A stretch of DNA of 64,000 nt, from the NCBI GenBank assembly GCA_030680175.1, contig JAUXWO010000050.1:62001-126000 (forward strand). Direction: 5' to 3'. The notes under the pieces were generated by a model. The model did no database searches, was not told the origin of the DNA, and saw nothing but the letters and a program-made list of their open reading frames with translations. Positions 9,404 to 17,760 of the stretch are shown here, piece after piece. The translations under genes were made by a program, and so were the position numbers. Position 1 is the first letter of the stretch, and the number at the start of each line of letters is the position of its first letter. The stretch is from Vicinamibacterales bacterium. Its GTDB lineage: Bacteria; Acidobacteriota; Vicinamibacteria; Vicinamibacterales; UBA2999.

Positions 9404-9455
9404 GAGCTGGGAAGCAGGCGATAATGACTGCGGCCTCCATTCTCCCATTCCCGCG

Positions 9456-10196
9456 ATGCATCCGTCATCCCTCCCCTCTGAAGCCCATGTGTGGCTGCTC
9501 GCCGGCGCGGAGGACGCGGCCGCGTCCCAGCTCGACGGCCTCGCGAGCCTGCTGCACGAAGAGGAACGCACCCGCGCCGCGCGCTACCTGCGCGCCGTCG
9601 ATCGCGCCCGCTCGATCGTGACGCGCGCGCTGCTGCGCCTCACGCTCTCGCGCTACGCGCCGGTCGCCCCCGACGCGTGGCGGTTCGTCACCAACCGGTA
9701 CGGCCGTCCCGAACTCGCCGAGGTCCCGCGCAGTGCGGCCGGGCTGCGCTTCAACGTCTCGCACACCGAGGGGCTGATTGCCATCGCCGTGGCCCGCGAC
9801 CGCGACATCGGCGTCGATGTGGAGTACATCGAACGCCGGCTGACGCACGACATCGCCGGGCGTTTCTTCTCACCGGCGGAAGTGCATGACCTGCGCCAGC
9901 AGCCGGCCGAGGCCCAGCCCCGCGTCTTCTTCGACTACTGGACGCTGAAGGAGTCCTACATCAAGGCGCGCGGCATGGGCCTGGCGCTGCCGCTCGAGGA
10001 CTTCTCGTTCCACCTCCGTCCCGACGGCCCGCCCACCATCTCGTTCGCGCCGGCGCTCGACGACGACCCCGCGCGCTGGCAGTTCGCCCAGGGGTGGCCG
10101 AGCGAACACCATCGTCTGGCGGTGGCGATCGAGCGCCGCGGCGAGGACCTGCCGGTGCACATCGCCAGCCTCCCGCTCGAGCACGTGGCCCGATGA
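9456..10196 (+). CDS. Sfp-type 4'-phosphopantetheinyl transferase
   Basis: Activates acyl- or peptidyl-carrier proteins by moving 4'-phosphopantetheine from CoA to a conserved serine. The 246-aa length is that of the Sfp/PptT class with two pseudo-symmetric halves. Motifs: FNVSHTEG around residue 100, the Mg-binding GVDVEYIERR around 120, and FFDYWTLKESYIKARGMGL around 160, with its catalytic Glu and Lys. The start codon ATG at 9456 is the family-like one; open frame upstream is not conserved. Its stop overlaps the start of the phosphoesterase gene by ATGA. No carrier-protein synthase gene lies nearby, so it probably serves distant clusters. Confidence 0.9.
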   Translation: MHPSSLPSEAHVWLLAGAEDAAASQLDGLASLLHEEERTRAARYLRAVDRARSIVTRALLRLTLSRYAPVAPDAWRFVTNRYGRPELAEVPRSAAGLRFNVSHTEGLIAIAVARDRDIGVDVEYIERRLTHDIAGRFFSPAEVHDLRQQPAEAQPRVFFDYWTLKESYIKARGMGLALPLEDFSFHLRPDGPPTISFAPALDDDPARWQFAQGWPSEHHRLAVAIERRGEDLPVHIASLPLEHVAR

Positions 10197-11062
10197 CGCT
10201 GTGGGCGACGAGCGACCTGCACGTCGCGTACGACGAGAACCGCGACGCCGTTGACGAGATGCAGCAGCGCCCCGGCGACTGGCTGATCCTGGCCGGCGAC
10301 ACCGGCGAGACGCTCGCCCATCTCGAGTACGTCCTCGACCGCGTCACCGACCGCTTCGAACGCGTGGTGTGGACGCCCGGCAACCACGATCTGTGGACGC
10401 CGCGTGGCTGGCCATCGGGGGCGCGCGGACTCGCGCACTACGAGCGCCTCGTGGCCGCCTGCCAGCGACGCGGGGTCCTGACGCCGGAGGACCCGTTCGC
10501 GCTCTGGCCTGGTGCATCCGTGCCGACACGGATCGCCCCGATCTTCACGCTGTACGATTACTCGTTCCGTCCCGACACGGTCCCGCACCACCGTGCGGTC
10601 GAGTGGGCGGCCGACGAGGGGATTCGCTGCGCGGACGAGACCCTGCTGGCGCCGGATCCGTACGCCTCGCGTGAGGCGTGGTGTCACGCACGGGTCGAGG
10701 CCACGGCGGCGCGCCTGTCCGCCACGCCCGCCGGCAGCCGGCTGGTGCTCGTCGGCCACTTCCCGCTCCGCCGGGACCTGGCGGTCCTGCCGCTCATTCC
10801 CCGCTTCTCCATCTGGTGCGGCACGCGCCTCACCGAGCAGTGGCACACGGACTTCCCGGTGGACGTCGTCGTCTCCGGACACCTGCACATGCGCAGCACG
10901 CGGTGGCGGAACGGCGTCCGGTTCGAGGAGGTCTCGCTCGGGTACCCGAAGCAGTGGGACGTGCCGCGCGGCGCCGACGCCTACCTGCGGCAGATCCTCC
11001 CGGAACCCGCCATCCGCGCGGAGGGATGGGGACGGGACGACACCGTCGTGCGGCATCGCTAG
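10193..11062 (+). CDS. Calcineurin-like metallophosphoesterase, PptH-like candidate
   Basis: A 289-aa dimetal phosphoesterase: SDLHVAYD (residues 7-14), the LILAGDTGE metal site, TPGNHDLW with the catalytic His, VGHFPL, and the final VVSGHLHMRSTRW. No signal peptide, so it acts in the cytosol. It overlaps the phosphopantetheinyl transferase by 4 bp. In Mycobacterium tuberculosis, pptT overlaps pptH, whose metallophosphoesterase product removes phosphopantetheine from carrier proteins. The same gene pairing here suggests an analogous hydrolase; that is an inference from context, and other phosphodiester substrates remain possible. Confidence 0.85.
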   Translation: MTLWATSDLHVAYDENRDAVDEMQQRPGDWLILAGDTGETLAHLEYVLDRVTDRFERVVWTPGNHDLWTPRGWPSGARGLAHYERLVAACQRRGVLTPEDPFALWPGASVPTRIAPIFTLYDYSFRPDTVPHHRAVEWAADEGIRCADETLLAPDPYASREAWCHARVEATAARLSATPAGSRLVLVGHFPLRRDLAVLPLIPRFSIWCGTRLTEQWHTDFPVDVVVSGHLHMRSTRWRNGVRFEEVSLGYPKQWDVPRGADAYLRQILPEPAIRAEGWGRDDTVVRHR

Positions 11063-11075
11063 CGCGATGCCGCCT

Positions 11076-12230
11076 TCAGGCGCGCTGCAGGCGCGCGGCG
11101 GCGGCGCTGAGCGTCTCGTCCTTCTTCGCGAAGCAGAAGCGCAGCACGGGGCCGCCGGGGTCCTGGTAGTTGAACGCCGACACCGGGATGGCCGCCACGC
11201 CATGCTCGGTCAGCAGCCACTGAGCGACCTCCGTGTCACGGGCCGTGGAGATCGCGGAGTAGTCCAGCAGTTGGAAGTAGGTCCCCGCGCATGGCAGGGG
11301 CGTGAAGCGCGAGTCCGCGACGAGCGCCAGGAACCGATCGCGCTTCGCCTGATAGAACGCCGGCAGCGTGCTCGCCGCCAGGTCGCGCGCGAGCATGCCG
11401 GCCAGCGCCACCTGCGACGGCGTGTGCACCGTGAAGGTGACGAACTGATGCACGCGCTGAATCTCGGCGAGGATCGGCGCCGGCGCGACCACGTAGCCGA
11501 CCTTCCAGCCGGTGGTGTGATACGTCTTGCCGAAGGAGCTGATGACGGCGCTCCGTGACCGCAGTTCCGGGTACCGCAGCAGGCTCTCGTGCCGCACGCC
11601 ATCGAAGATGATGTGCTCGTACACCTCGTCGCCGATCACCAGGATGTCGGTGCCGTCGACGAGCGCAGCCAGCCGCCGCATGTCATCCGCGGACCAGATG
11701 GTGCCCGTCGGGTTGTGCGGCGTGTTCACCAGGATCGCGCGCGTGCGCGGCGTCACGGCCCGCGCCACCTCGTCCCAGTCCACGGCGTAGTCGGGGTACC
11801 GCAGGCTGACGAACCGCGGCACCCCGCCCGACAGTTGCACGACCGGCACGTACGAGTCGTAGCAGGGCTCGAACAGCACGACCTCGTCGCCAGGCTGGAT
11901 GAAGGCGGTCAACGTGGCGTAGAGGGCCGCCGTGGCCCCGCTCGTCACCTGGACTTCAGTGGCCGGGTCGTACTGCGCGCCGTAGCAGGCCGCCACCTTG
12001 GCGCTGATCCCCTCACGCAGCGCCAGCACGCCGGGCATCGGGGCGTACTGGTTGTGCCCGTCGCGCATGGCCTGCGCCGCCAGGTCCACGAGCACCGGGT
12101 CGCAGTCGAAGTCGGGAAATCCCTGGGACAGGTTGATGGCGCCATGCTCGTTGGCCAGGCGCGTCATGACCGAGAAGATGCTGACGCCGGTCCCGGGCAG
12201 CTTGGAGGAGAACGCAATCGACGACGACAT
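11076..12230 (-). CDS. PLP-dependent aminotransferase (methionine aminotransferase-like)
   Basis: A class I/II fold-type I aminotransferase of 384 aa. The PLP lysine is in SSFGKTYHTTGWKVGY, the phosphate and ring contacts are in TSGATAALYAT, NTPHNPTG and GDEVYEH, and the substrate carboxylate Arg is in LRFCFAKKDETL. The LSQGFPDFDCDP opening and overall pattern are closest to YbdL (methionine aminotransferase) and kynurenine aminotransferase-like enzymes. It is divergent from the E1 gene across a 74-bp gap. Confidence 0.85.
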   Translation of the reverse strand: MSSSIAFSSKLPGTGVSIFSVMTRLANEHGAINLSQGFPDFDCDPVLVDLAAQAMRDGHNQYAPMPGVLALREGISAKVAACYGAQYDPATEVQVTSGATAALYATLTAFIQPGDEVVLFEPCYDSYVPVVQLSGGVPRFVSLRYPDYAVDWDEVARAVTPRTRAILVNTPHNPTGTIWSADDMRRLAALVDGTDILVIGDEVYEHIIFDGVRHESLLRYPELRSRSAVISSFGKTYHTTGWKVGYVVAPAPILAEIQRVHQFVTFTVHTPSQVALAGMLARDLAASTLPAFYQAKRDRFLALVADSRFTPLPCAGTYFQLLDYSAISTARDTEVAQWLLTEHGVAAIPVSAFNYQDPGGPVLRFCFAKKDETLSAAAARLQRA

Positions 12231-12304
12231 GCGGACACTATGGCAGTTCAGCGTGCAAAGTTCAAAGTTCGGGGCAGCTGACTGAACTTGGATAAAATCG
12301 ACCG
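12231..12304. promoter_or_regulatory. Divergent promoter region, aminotransferase / E1
   Basis: A 74-bp gap with unusually AT-rich sequence: AGTTCAAAGTTC (12262-12273) followed by CTGAACTT and GGATAAAAT (12291-12299), the last a plausible -10 element for the E1 gene 6 bp before its ATG. The AGTTC/GAACT words form a short inverted repeat that could be an operator. Too short for a riboswitch. Confidence 0.4.
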
Positions 12305-14311
12305 ATGCCCACGTCGTCGCCTGCCCCCGCGGCCCTGCCCTCCCGCGAAGCGTCGCTCGCGCTCTACCGGTCGCTGCTCTTCCCCCGGCTCATCGAAGAG
12401 AAGATGCTCATCCTGCTTCGGCAGGGGAAGCTCTCGAAGTGGTTCTCCGGCATCGGGCAGGAGGCCATCGCCGTCGGCGTGGCCTCGGCGCTCGAGGCTG
12501 ACGACTACATCCTGCCGATGCACCGGAACCTCGGCGTCTTCACGACACGGGGCGTGGACCTGCTGACGCTGCTCCGGCAGCTCCTCGGACGCCAGGGCGG
12601 CATCACCGAGGGCCGCGACCGTACCTTTCATTGGGGCCGGCTCGAACATCACCTCGTCGGCATGATCAGCCACCTCGGCGCGATGCTGCCCGTGGCCGAC
12701 GGCCTCGGCCTGGCCGCACAGCTGGCGGGCACACGCCAAGTCGCGGCCACCTTCACCGGCGACGGCTCGACGAGCGAGGGCGACTTCCACGAAGCCGTCA
12801 ACCTCGCCGCCGTGTGGAAGCTGCCGGTGCTCTTCATCATCGAGAACAACCAGTACGGCCTGTCCACGCCGGTCACCGAGCAGTACGCCTGCCGCGATCT
12901 GGCCGACAAGGGTGTCGGGTACGGCATCCCCGGCGTCGTCGCCGACGGCAACGACCTGCTGGAGGTGATGCGCGTGGTCGGGGAGGCGGCGGCGCGGGCG
13001 CGGGCCGGCGACGGGCCGACGATCCTCGAGTTCAAGACCTTTCGGATGCGCGGACACGAGGAGGCGTCGGGTACCGCCTACGTCCCGAAGCAGCTCTTCG
13101 AGGAATGGGCGCAGAAGGATCCGATCGCCCGCTTCGAGCGCACCCTGACCGACACCGGCCTGCTCACCGACGACGAGCGCACGGCCTTGCGCGCCGAGCT
13201 GAAGGGCCTGATCGATCGCACCGTGGACGAGGCGCTGGCGAGCCCGGAGCCGAGTTCCACGCCGGAGCGCGAACTCGCCGATGTCTATGCCCCGAGCCGG
13301 CTCACAGTACGCGAGCCGGCGGCCGCGGCCATCGAGGCCGCGCCGGAGATGCGCTACGTCGATGCGATCAGTGATGGCCTGCGGGAGGCGATGCGCGCGA
13401 ACCCGCAGGTGCTGCTGCTCGGCCAGGACATCGCGGAGTATGGCGGCGCGTTCAAGATCACCGAGGGGTTCGTCGACGAGTTCGGCAAGACGCGCGTCCG
13501 CAATACCCCGATCATCGAGTCGGGCGCGATCGGCGCGGCCATGGGCCTCGGCCTGGCCGGCTACGTCCCGATGGTGGAGATGCAGTTCGGCGACTTCATC
13601 ACCTGCGGCTTCAACCAGATCGTCAACAACCTCGCCAAGACCCACTACCGCTGGGGCGGCCGCGTCCCCGTCGTCGTGCGCGCACCGGTCGGCGGCGGCA
13701 CGGGCGCCGGTCCCTACCACTCGCAGAACGTCGAGGCATGGTTCACGCAGGTCGCGGGGCTGAAGGTCGTGGCGCCGGCGACGCCGTTCGACGCCAAGGG
13801 CCTGCTGATCGCCGCACTCGAGGACGGCAACCCGGTGCTTTACCTCGAGCACAAGCTCCTCTACCGCTCGGCGAAGGGACGGGTGCCGGCCGGCCACTAC
13901 ACGCTCCCGCTCGGCCGCGCGCGTATCGCGCGGTCCGGCATCGCCGCGACCATCGTCACCTACGGCGTCGGTGTGGTGTGGGCGCTCGAGGCCGCGGCCA
14001 TGCTCGCGGCGGAGGGGATCGAGGTCGAAGTGATCGACCTCCGCACGCTGCTCCCGTGGGACAAGGACGCGGTGCTCACCTCGGTGAAGAAGACGAGCCG
14101 CGCGCTCGTGCTCCACGAGGCGCCGCTCACCGGCGGCTTCGGCGGCGAGATCGCGGCGGCGATCGGGGAAGAGGCGTTCTCGTGGCTCGACGCGCCGGTG
14201 ACCCGCCTCGGCTCGCTCGACACGCCGATCCCGTTCGCGAAGATCCTTGAAGAGAACTTCATGCCGCGGAAGCGGCTGTTGCCGGCGCTGCGGGCACTGC
14301 TCGCCTACTGA
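12305..14311 (+). CDS. 2-oxoacid dehydrogenase E1, fused alpha and beta subunits
   Basis: The thiamin-diphosphate decarboxylase component of a pyruvate or branched-chain 2-oxoacid dehydrogenase complex. At 668 aa it joins an alpha domain (about 1-330) to a beta transketolase domain (about 345-668). The alpha part has the TPP/Mg motif GDGSTSEGDFHEAVN...ENN and the phosphorylation-loop-like FRMRGHEEASG. The beta part has GQDIAEYGGAFKITEG, GGGTGAGPYHSQ and the C-terminal FGGEIAAAI. Fused E1 proteins of this order are common in Acidobacteriota. No E2 or E3 gene is adjacent, so the complex partners are elsewhere, and the substrate (pyruvate versus branched chain) is unresolved. Confidence 0.9.
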   Translation: MPTSSPAPAALPSREASLALYRSLLFPRLIEEKMLILLRQGKLSKWFSGIGQEAIAVGVASALEADDYILPMHRNLGVFTTRGVDLLTLLRQLLGRQGGITEGRDRTFHWGRLEHHLVGMISHLGAMLPVADGLGLAAQLAGTRQVAATFTGDGSTSEGDFHEAVNLAAVWKLPVLFIIENNQYGLSTPVTEQYACRDLADKGVGYGIPGVVADGNDLLEVMRVVGEAAARARAGDGPTILEFKTFRMRGHEEASGTAYVPKQLFEEWAQKDPIARFERTLTDTGLLTDDERTALRAELKGLIDRTVDEALASPEPSSTPERELADVYAPSRLTVREPAAAAIEAAPEMRYVDAISDGLREAMRANPQVLLLGQDIAEYGGAFKITEGFVDEFGKTRVRNTPIIESGAIGAAMGLGLAGYVPMVEMQFGDFITCGFNQIVNNLAKTHYRWGGRVPVVVRAPVGGGTGAGPYHSQNVEAWFTQVAGLKVVAPATPFDAKGLLIAALEDGNPVLYLEHKLLYRSAKGRVPAGHYTLPLGRARIARSGIAATIVTYGVGVVWALEAAAMLAAEGIEVEVIDLRTLLPWDKDAVLTSVKKTSRALVLHEAPLTGGFGGEIAAAIGEEAFSWLDAPVTRLGSLDTPIPFAKILEENFMPRKRLLPALRALLAY

Positions 14312-14320
14312 TGCCGCTGA

Positions 14321-14369
14321 CACGTACAAACACGAAGGTCACGAAGGTCACGAAGGTCACGAAGACGCA
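14321..14369 (+). repeat. Dispersed repeat family C, solo end with CACGAAGGT tandem copies
   Basis: Starts CACGTACAAACACGAAG, then four tandem copies of the 9-mer CACGAAGGT. The first 17 bases match the ends of the larger elements at 17474-17754 and 59823-60044. It lies between the E1 and rhodanese genes. Confidence 0.8.
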
Positions 14370-14438
14370 CGACATCATTCTGTCCAAGACGATGTTCCTC
14401 GTGCCGACTTCGTCCCTGAGCGTCAACCGGAGTTCACC

Positions 14439-15305
14439 ATGGTGATGATGATTGCGATGCTGCTGGCGGCTCAGGTGTCCGGCCAGGGCTACGCGCGGCC
14501 GGAACTGCTCGTCGCCCCGGCCTGGCTGGCCGGCAACCTGTCCGACGCCAACATCCGCATCGTCGACATGCGGCGCACGGGCTACGCGGAGGGACACATC
14601 CCCGGCGCGGTGCTGCTCGACAACAACGCGATTCGCATCGCCGACCGCCCGCCCACGTTCCTGCCGACGCCCGAGGAGTTCGCGGCGCTGATGGGACGGC
14701 TCGGCATCACGAACGACACCCGTGTCATCGCCTACGACGATCGCGGCGGCATCTACGCCACGCGGCTCTGGTGGATCCTCAACTACTACGGGCACACGAA
14801 CGTGGCGGTGCTCGACGGCGGCTGGGTGAAGTGGGCGGCCGACAAGCGGCCTCAGGCGCAGGGCGTGGGCCAGGTCGCCGCGACCACGGGATTCGCGATC
14901 AAGTCGGGCACCGTCGGCCTCGCCACGATGGACGACGTGAAGGGCGCGATCAATCGTCCGGGCGTGAAGCTCGTGGATGCCCGAACCCCGGCGGAAATCG
15001 AGGGACGTGAGCTGCGCGGCATCAAGCGCGGCGGTCACATCGAGTCGTCGGTGGCCGTGTACTGGGAGGACTTCTTCGACCCGACGACGCACCTGCACAA
15101 GCCGGCCGCCGAGATCGCGCGGCTGTTCCGGGAGAAGGGTGTGACGGCCGATCAGGAGGTCATCACCTACTGCCAGGTTGGCATGCGCGCCTCGCACGAC
15201 CTGTTCGCCCTGGCCCTGATCGGCCACGACCTGAAGAAGCTGCGCAACTACTACGGGTCGTGGGAAGAGTGGGGCAACCGGGACGATACGCCGATCAAGA
15301 AATAG
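14439..15305 (+). CDS. Secreted thiosulfate sulfurtransferase (rhodanese, SseA-like)
   Basis: A 288-aa tandem-rhodanese protein: an inactive N-terminal domain (about 20-150) and a catalytic C-terminal domain. The active loop CQVGMRASHD supplies the persulfide cysteine and the six-residue loop typical of thiosulfate/mercaptopyruvate sulfurtransferases. The N-terminus (VMMIAMLLAAQVSGQG) looks like a signal peptide, so the enzyme should work outside the cytoplasm, perhaps detoxifying cyanide or moving sulfane sulfur. Start ATG 14439 is preceded by GGAG; ATG 14448 is possible. The frame is open upstream through the repeat, which is not coding. Confidence 0.88.
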   Translation: MVMMIAMLLAAQVSGQGYARPELLVAPAWLAGNLSDANIRIVDMRRTGYAEGHIPGAVLLDNNAIRIADRPPTFLPTPEEFAALMGRLGITNDTRVIAYDDRGGIYATRLWWILNYYGHTNVAVLDGGWVKWAADKRPQAQGVGQVAATTGFAIKSGTVGLATMDDVKGAINRPGVKLVDARTPAEIEGRELRGIKRGGHIESSVAVYWEDFFDPTTHLHKPAAEIARLFREKGVTADQEVITYCQVGMRASHDLFALALIGHDLKKLRNYYGSWEEWGNRDDTPIKK

Positions 15306-15358
15306 GTGCCGGGGTGCCGGGGTGCCAGGCGTGCTGGAATGAGTGTTACCGTAGTCGT

Positions 15359-15583
15359 GTGCCCTCGCCCATCGGCAGCGTCATCGGCCGGTTCATCGAC
15401 CAGCTCGAGTCGCCCAGGCTCTTCAAGCTGGCGGCGGTGCTGTTCCTGGTGAACCTCGTGATACCCGATCCGATTCCCCTGCTGGACGAGATCCTGATGG
15501 GCATCGCGACGCTGATGCTCGCGCGACGCAAGCGGTCGCCGGGACCGCCCGACCTCGACTACCCGATCCAGCGCCGCGACTAG
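15359..15583 (+). CDS. DUF6116-like small membrane protein
   Basis: A 74-aa protein with one or two membrane segments (LFKLAAVLFLVNLVIPDPIPLLDEILMGIATLMLARRKR). The VNLVIPDPIPLLDEIL block is the family hallmark of DUF6116; function unknown. The GTG at 15359 is chosen because the preceding codons fall in a GTGCC simple repeat and are not conserved. The TAG stop at 15581-15583 is part of the 13-bp end of the dispersed repeat that follows. Confidence 0.7.
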   Translation: MPSPIGSVIGRFIDQLESPRLFKLAAVLFLVNLVIPDPIPLLDEILMGIATLMLARRKRSPGPPDLDYPIQRRD

Positions 15584-15686
15584 TGGAGTGTCTCGACTGA
15601 AGCGGTACGACCAGCGCCTCTGCTCAGCCGCGATTCTGCCCGCCGCCCAACGGGCGGCCCGGTAGCAGATCGTCAACGACACCCCA
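15580..15686 (+). repeat. Dispersed repeat family B, copy 1 (about 105 bp)
   Basis: Begins CTAGTGGAGTGTC and ends GTCAACGACACCCCA, with a central hairpin CGCCGCCC-AAC-GGGCGGC. The core TGGAG...CCA is 103 bp, the same length as copy 2 (29576-29678). The TAG of its first four bases is the stop codon of the DUF6116 gene. The terminal words TGGAGTGTC and GACACTCCA (best seen in copy 3) are inverted repeats, as in a MITE. Confidence 0.8.
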
Positions 15687-15730
15687 CCGGGCTTGACCCC
15701 GGGGGCATGGCCCCACTACCCTCGGGCCGT

Positions 15731-15750
15731 GCCGCCCGCTTCCGGGCGGC
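15731..15750 (+). promoter_or_regulatory. Hairpin in the leader of ggt
   Basis: GCCGCCCG (15731-15738) and CGGGCGGC (15743-15750) form a perfect 8-bp stem with a CTTC-type loop ending 20 bases before the ggt start codon. It could be a terminator for upstream transcription or a translational control element. No T-run follows. Confidence 0.45.
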
Positions 15751-15770
15751 CCACGCCACGGAGCCTGCCC

Positions 15771-17462
15771 ATGCCATCCCGCCGCACCTTCCTGCTGCTC
15801 CCGATCGCGCTCGTCGCCGTCACGCTGACGATTCAAGCTGGATCGCAGCCGGTCCGGGCCACGCGCGGCATGGTCGTGTCGCAGAGCGACATCGCCTCGC
15901 AGGTCGGGTGGCGGGTCATGGAGAACGGCGGGAACGCCATCGACGCGGCGGTCGCCACGGCGTTTGCGATGGCCGTGACCCACCCGACCGCCGGCAACAT
16001 CGGGGGCGGCGGGTTCCTCGTCTACCGCGCCGCCGATGGACGCGCCACGACGTTCGACTTCCGCGAGAAGGCGCCGGCCGGCGCGCATCCGGAGATGTGG
16101 CTCGTCGACGGCAAGTACGACTTCGACGTGCACCACAACAGCCACCGCGCGGTGGGCGTACCCGGCACGGTCGCGGGCCTGCACCTCGCGTGGAAGACGC
16201 ACGGCTCGACGCCCTGGCGCGACCTCGTGATGCCGGCCGTGGCGCTCGCGCGTGACGGCTTCGAGGTGAGCCACGGGCTCGCACGCTCCCTCGAGCGGAT
16301 GATCCCCGAGTTCACGAAGTACCCCGCCTCGCTCGCCCAGTTCAGCAAGAACGGCCAGCCGTATCAGCCCGGCGACACGCTGCGGCAACCCGACCTCGCG
16401 CGGTCCCTCGAGCGCATCGCGGACCAGGGTCCGGCAGGCTTCTATGCGGGCGAGACGGCGCTCCTCATCGAGAAGGAGATGCAGGCCAACGGCGGCCTCA
16501 TCACGCGCGCGGATCTCGCGGCGTACGAGGCCAAGGAGCGGGCGCCGATCACGGGCACGTACCGCGGCTACGAGATCATCGGCATGCCGCCGCCCAGCTC
16601 CGGCGGCATCGCCGTGCAGACGATGCTGAACATCCTCGAGGGGTACGACCTGACGGCGGCCGGCTTCGGATCGGCGCGGAGCCTGCACCTGACCGCTGAA
16701 GCCATGCGCCGCGCGTTTGCCGACCGCGCCCGCTACATTGGCGACCCGGACTTCGTCACCGACATCCCGGTGGCCGAGCTCATCTCCAAGCCGTACGCCG
16801 AGGGCCTTCGCAAGACCATCAGCGCGACGCGTGCCTCGAAGTCGTCGCCCGACTCCTTCACATGGACGACGGAGTCACCGGAGACGACGCACTTCTCGGT
16901 GGTGGACACCGCCCGCAACGCCGTGTCGCTCACCTACACCCTCGAATACGGCTACGGCTCCCGCATCGTGGTGCCCGGCGGCGGGTTCCTGTTGAACAAC
17001 GAGATGGGCGATTTCAACGCCGGCCCGGGGCTCACCGACGAGCGGGGCCTCATCGGGACGACGCCCAACCTTGCCCAGCCCGGCAAGCGCATGCTGTCGA
17101 GCATGGCGCCGACGATCATCGCCAAGGACGGCGCGCTGTTCATGGTGACCGGCACCCCGGGGGGCCGCACGATCATCAACACCGTGCTGACGACCATCCT
17201 GAACGTGATCGATTTCGGCATGAATGCGCAGGAGGCCGTGGACGCCGGCCGCATCCACCACCAGTGGCTGCCGGATCGGCTGAGCTACGAGCGGAACGCC
17301 TTCTCGCCGGACACGATGCAGCTGCTCGCCGCGATGGGCCACACGCTGAACGAGGCCGGCAACCAGGGCGCCGCGGAAGTGATCGTGTTCAACCAGAAAG
17401 AGAACGTGCTCGAAGGCGGCGTGGACCGCCGCGCCCCGGACGGCGGCGCCGCCGGCAAGTAG
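15771..17462 (+). CDS. ggt: Gamma-glutamyltransferase (glutathione hydrolase)
   Basis: A 563-aa Ntn-hydrolase proenzyme that hydrolyses or transfers the gamma-glutamyl group of glutathione in the periplasm. It has a signal peptide (residues 1 to about 25, RRTFLLLPIALVAVTLTIQA). The self-cleavage site is in ESPETTHFSVVD, with Thr372 predicted as the N-terminal nucleophile of the small subunit. Other family motifs: NIGGGGFLVYR, the glutamate-binding DFREKAP, PPPSSGGI, and the oxyanion GG pair in MVTGTPGGRTII. The closing VDRRAPDGGAAGK includes the conserved DPR/DRR-like end. It is convergent with the formate dehydrogenase operon. Confidence 0.93.
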   Translation: MPSRRTFLLLPIALVAVTLTIQAGSQPVRATRGMVVSQSDIASQVGWRVMENGGNAIDAAVATAFAMAVTHPTAGNIGGGGFLVYRAADGRATTFDFREKAPAGAHPEMWLVDGKYDFDVHHNSHRAVGVPGTVAGLHLAWKTHGSTPWRDLVMPAVALARDGFEVSHGLARSLERMIPEFTKYPASLAQFSKNGQPYQPGDTLRQPDLARSLERIADQGPAGFYAGETALLIEKEMQANGGLITRADLAAYEAKERAPITGTYRGYEIIGMPPPSSGGIAVQTMLNILEGYDLTAAGFGSARSLHLTAEAMRRAFADRARYIGDPDFVTDIPVAELISKPYAEGLRKTISATRASKSSPDSFTWTTESPETTHFSVVDTARNAVSLTYTLEYGYGSRIVVPGGGFLLNNEMGDFNAGPGLTDERGLIGTTPNLAQPGKRMLSSMAPTIIAKDGALFMVTGTPGGRTIINTVLTTILNVIDFGMNAQEAVDAGRIHHQWLPDRLSYERNAFSPDTMQLLAAMGHTLNEAGNQGAAEVIVFNQKENVLEGGVDRRAPDGGAAGK

Positions 17463-17473
17463 TCGGGCGGATC

Positions 17474-17754
17474 ACGTACAAACACGAAGCACACGTCCGC
17501 CTCCGCGGCCGGAGGCCGCTCCGGCGTGACCTCGCCGAAGCTCGCCTGATACTAAGGCGAGCGGAGGCGGGAAGGCCACGAAGGCGCATGAAACGACGTC
17601 TTCATTTCATGCCCTTGAGTGCGAGCATCCTGCCGGCCGGTCCGGCCTCGGCACGCTTCGCACGTACGGCAGCTAGCTCCTCCGGTGGAGTTAGTCACGA
17701 ATAGGTCGCCGTTCGTACGTCTTCGTGGCCTTCGTGACCTTCGTGTTTGTACGT
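17474..17754. repeat. Dispersed repeat family C, full element (281 bp)
   Basis: Bounded by a perfect 16-bp inverted repeat, ACGTACAAACACGAAG (17474-17489) and its complement (17739-17754). Inside are nested hairpins: CCGCCTCCGC / GCGGAGGCGG, CTCGCCT / AGGCGAG, and GCATGAAA / TTTCATGC (17586-17611). The left 100 bp closely matches 59841-59938. It fills the convergent gap between ggt and the formate dehydrogenase operon. No gene of its own is visible, so it looks like a non-autonomous (MITE-like) element. Confidence 0.8.
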
Positions 17755-17760
17755 ACGTGA

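Noticed and set aside
12248-14329. A 693-codon open frame opposite the E1 gene
   Set aside because: Shadow of the E1 coding strand; no domain, signal or start context, and the opposite strand is fully explained.
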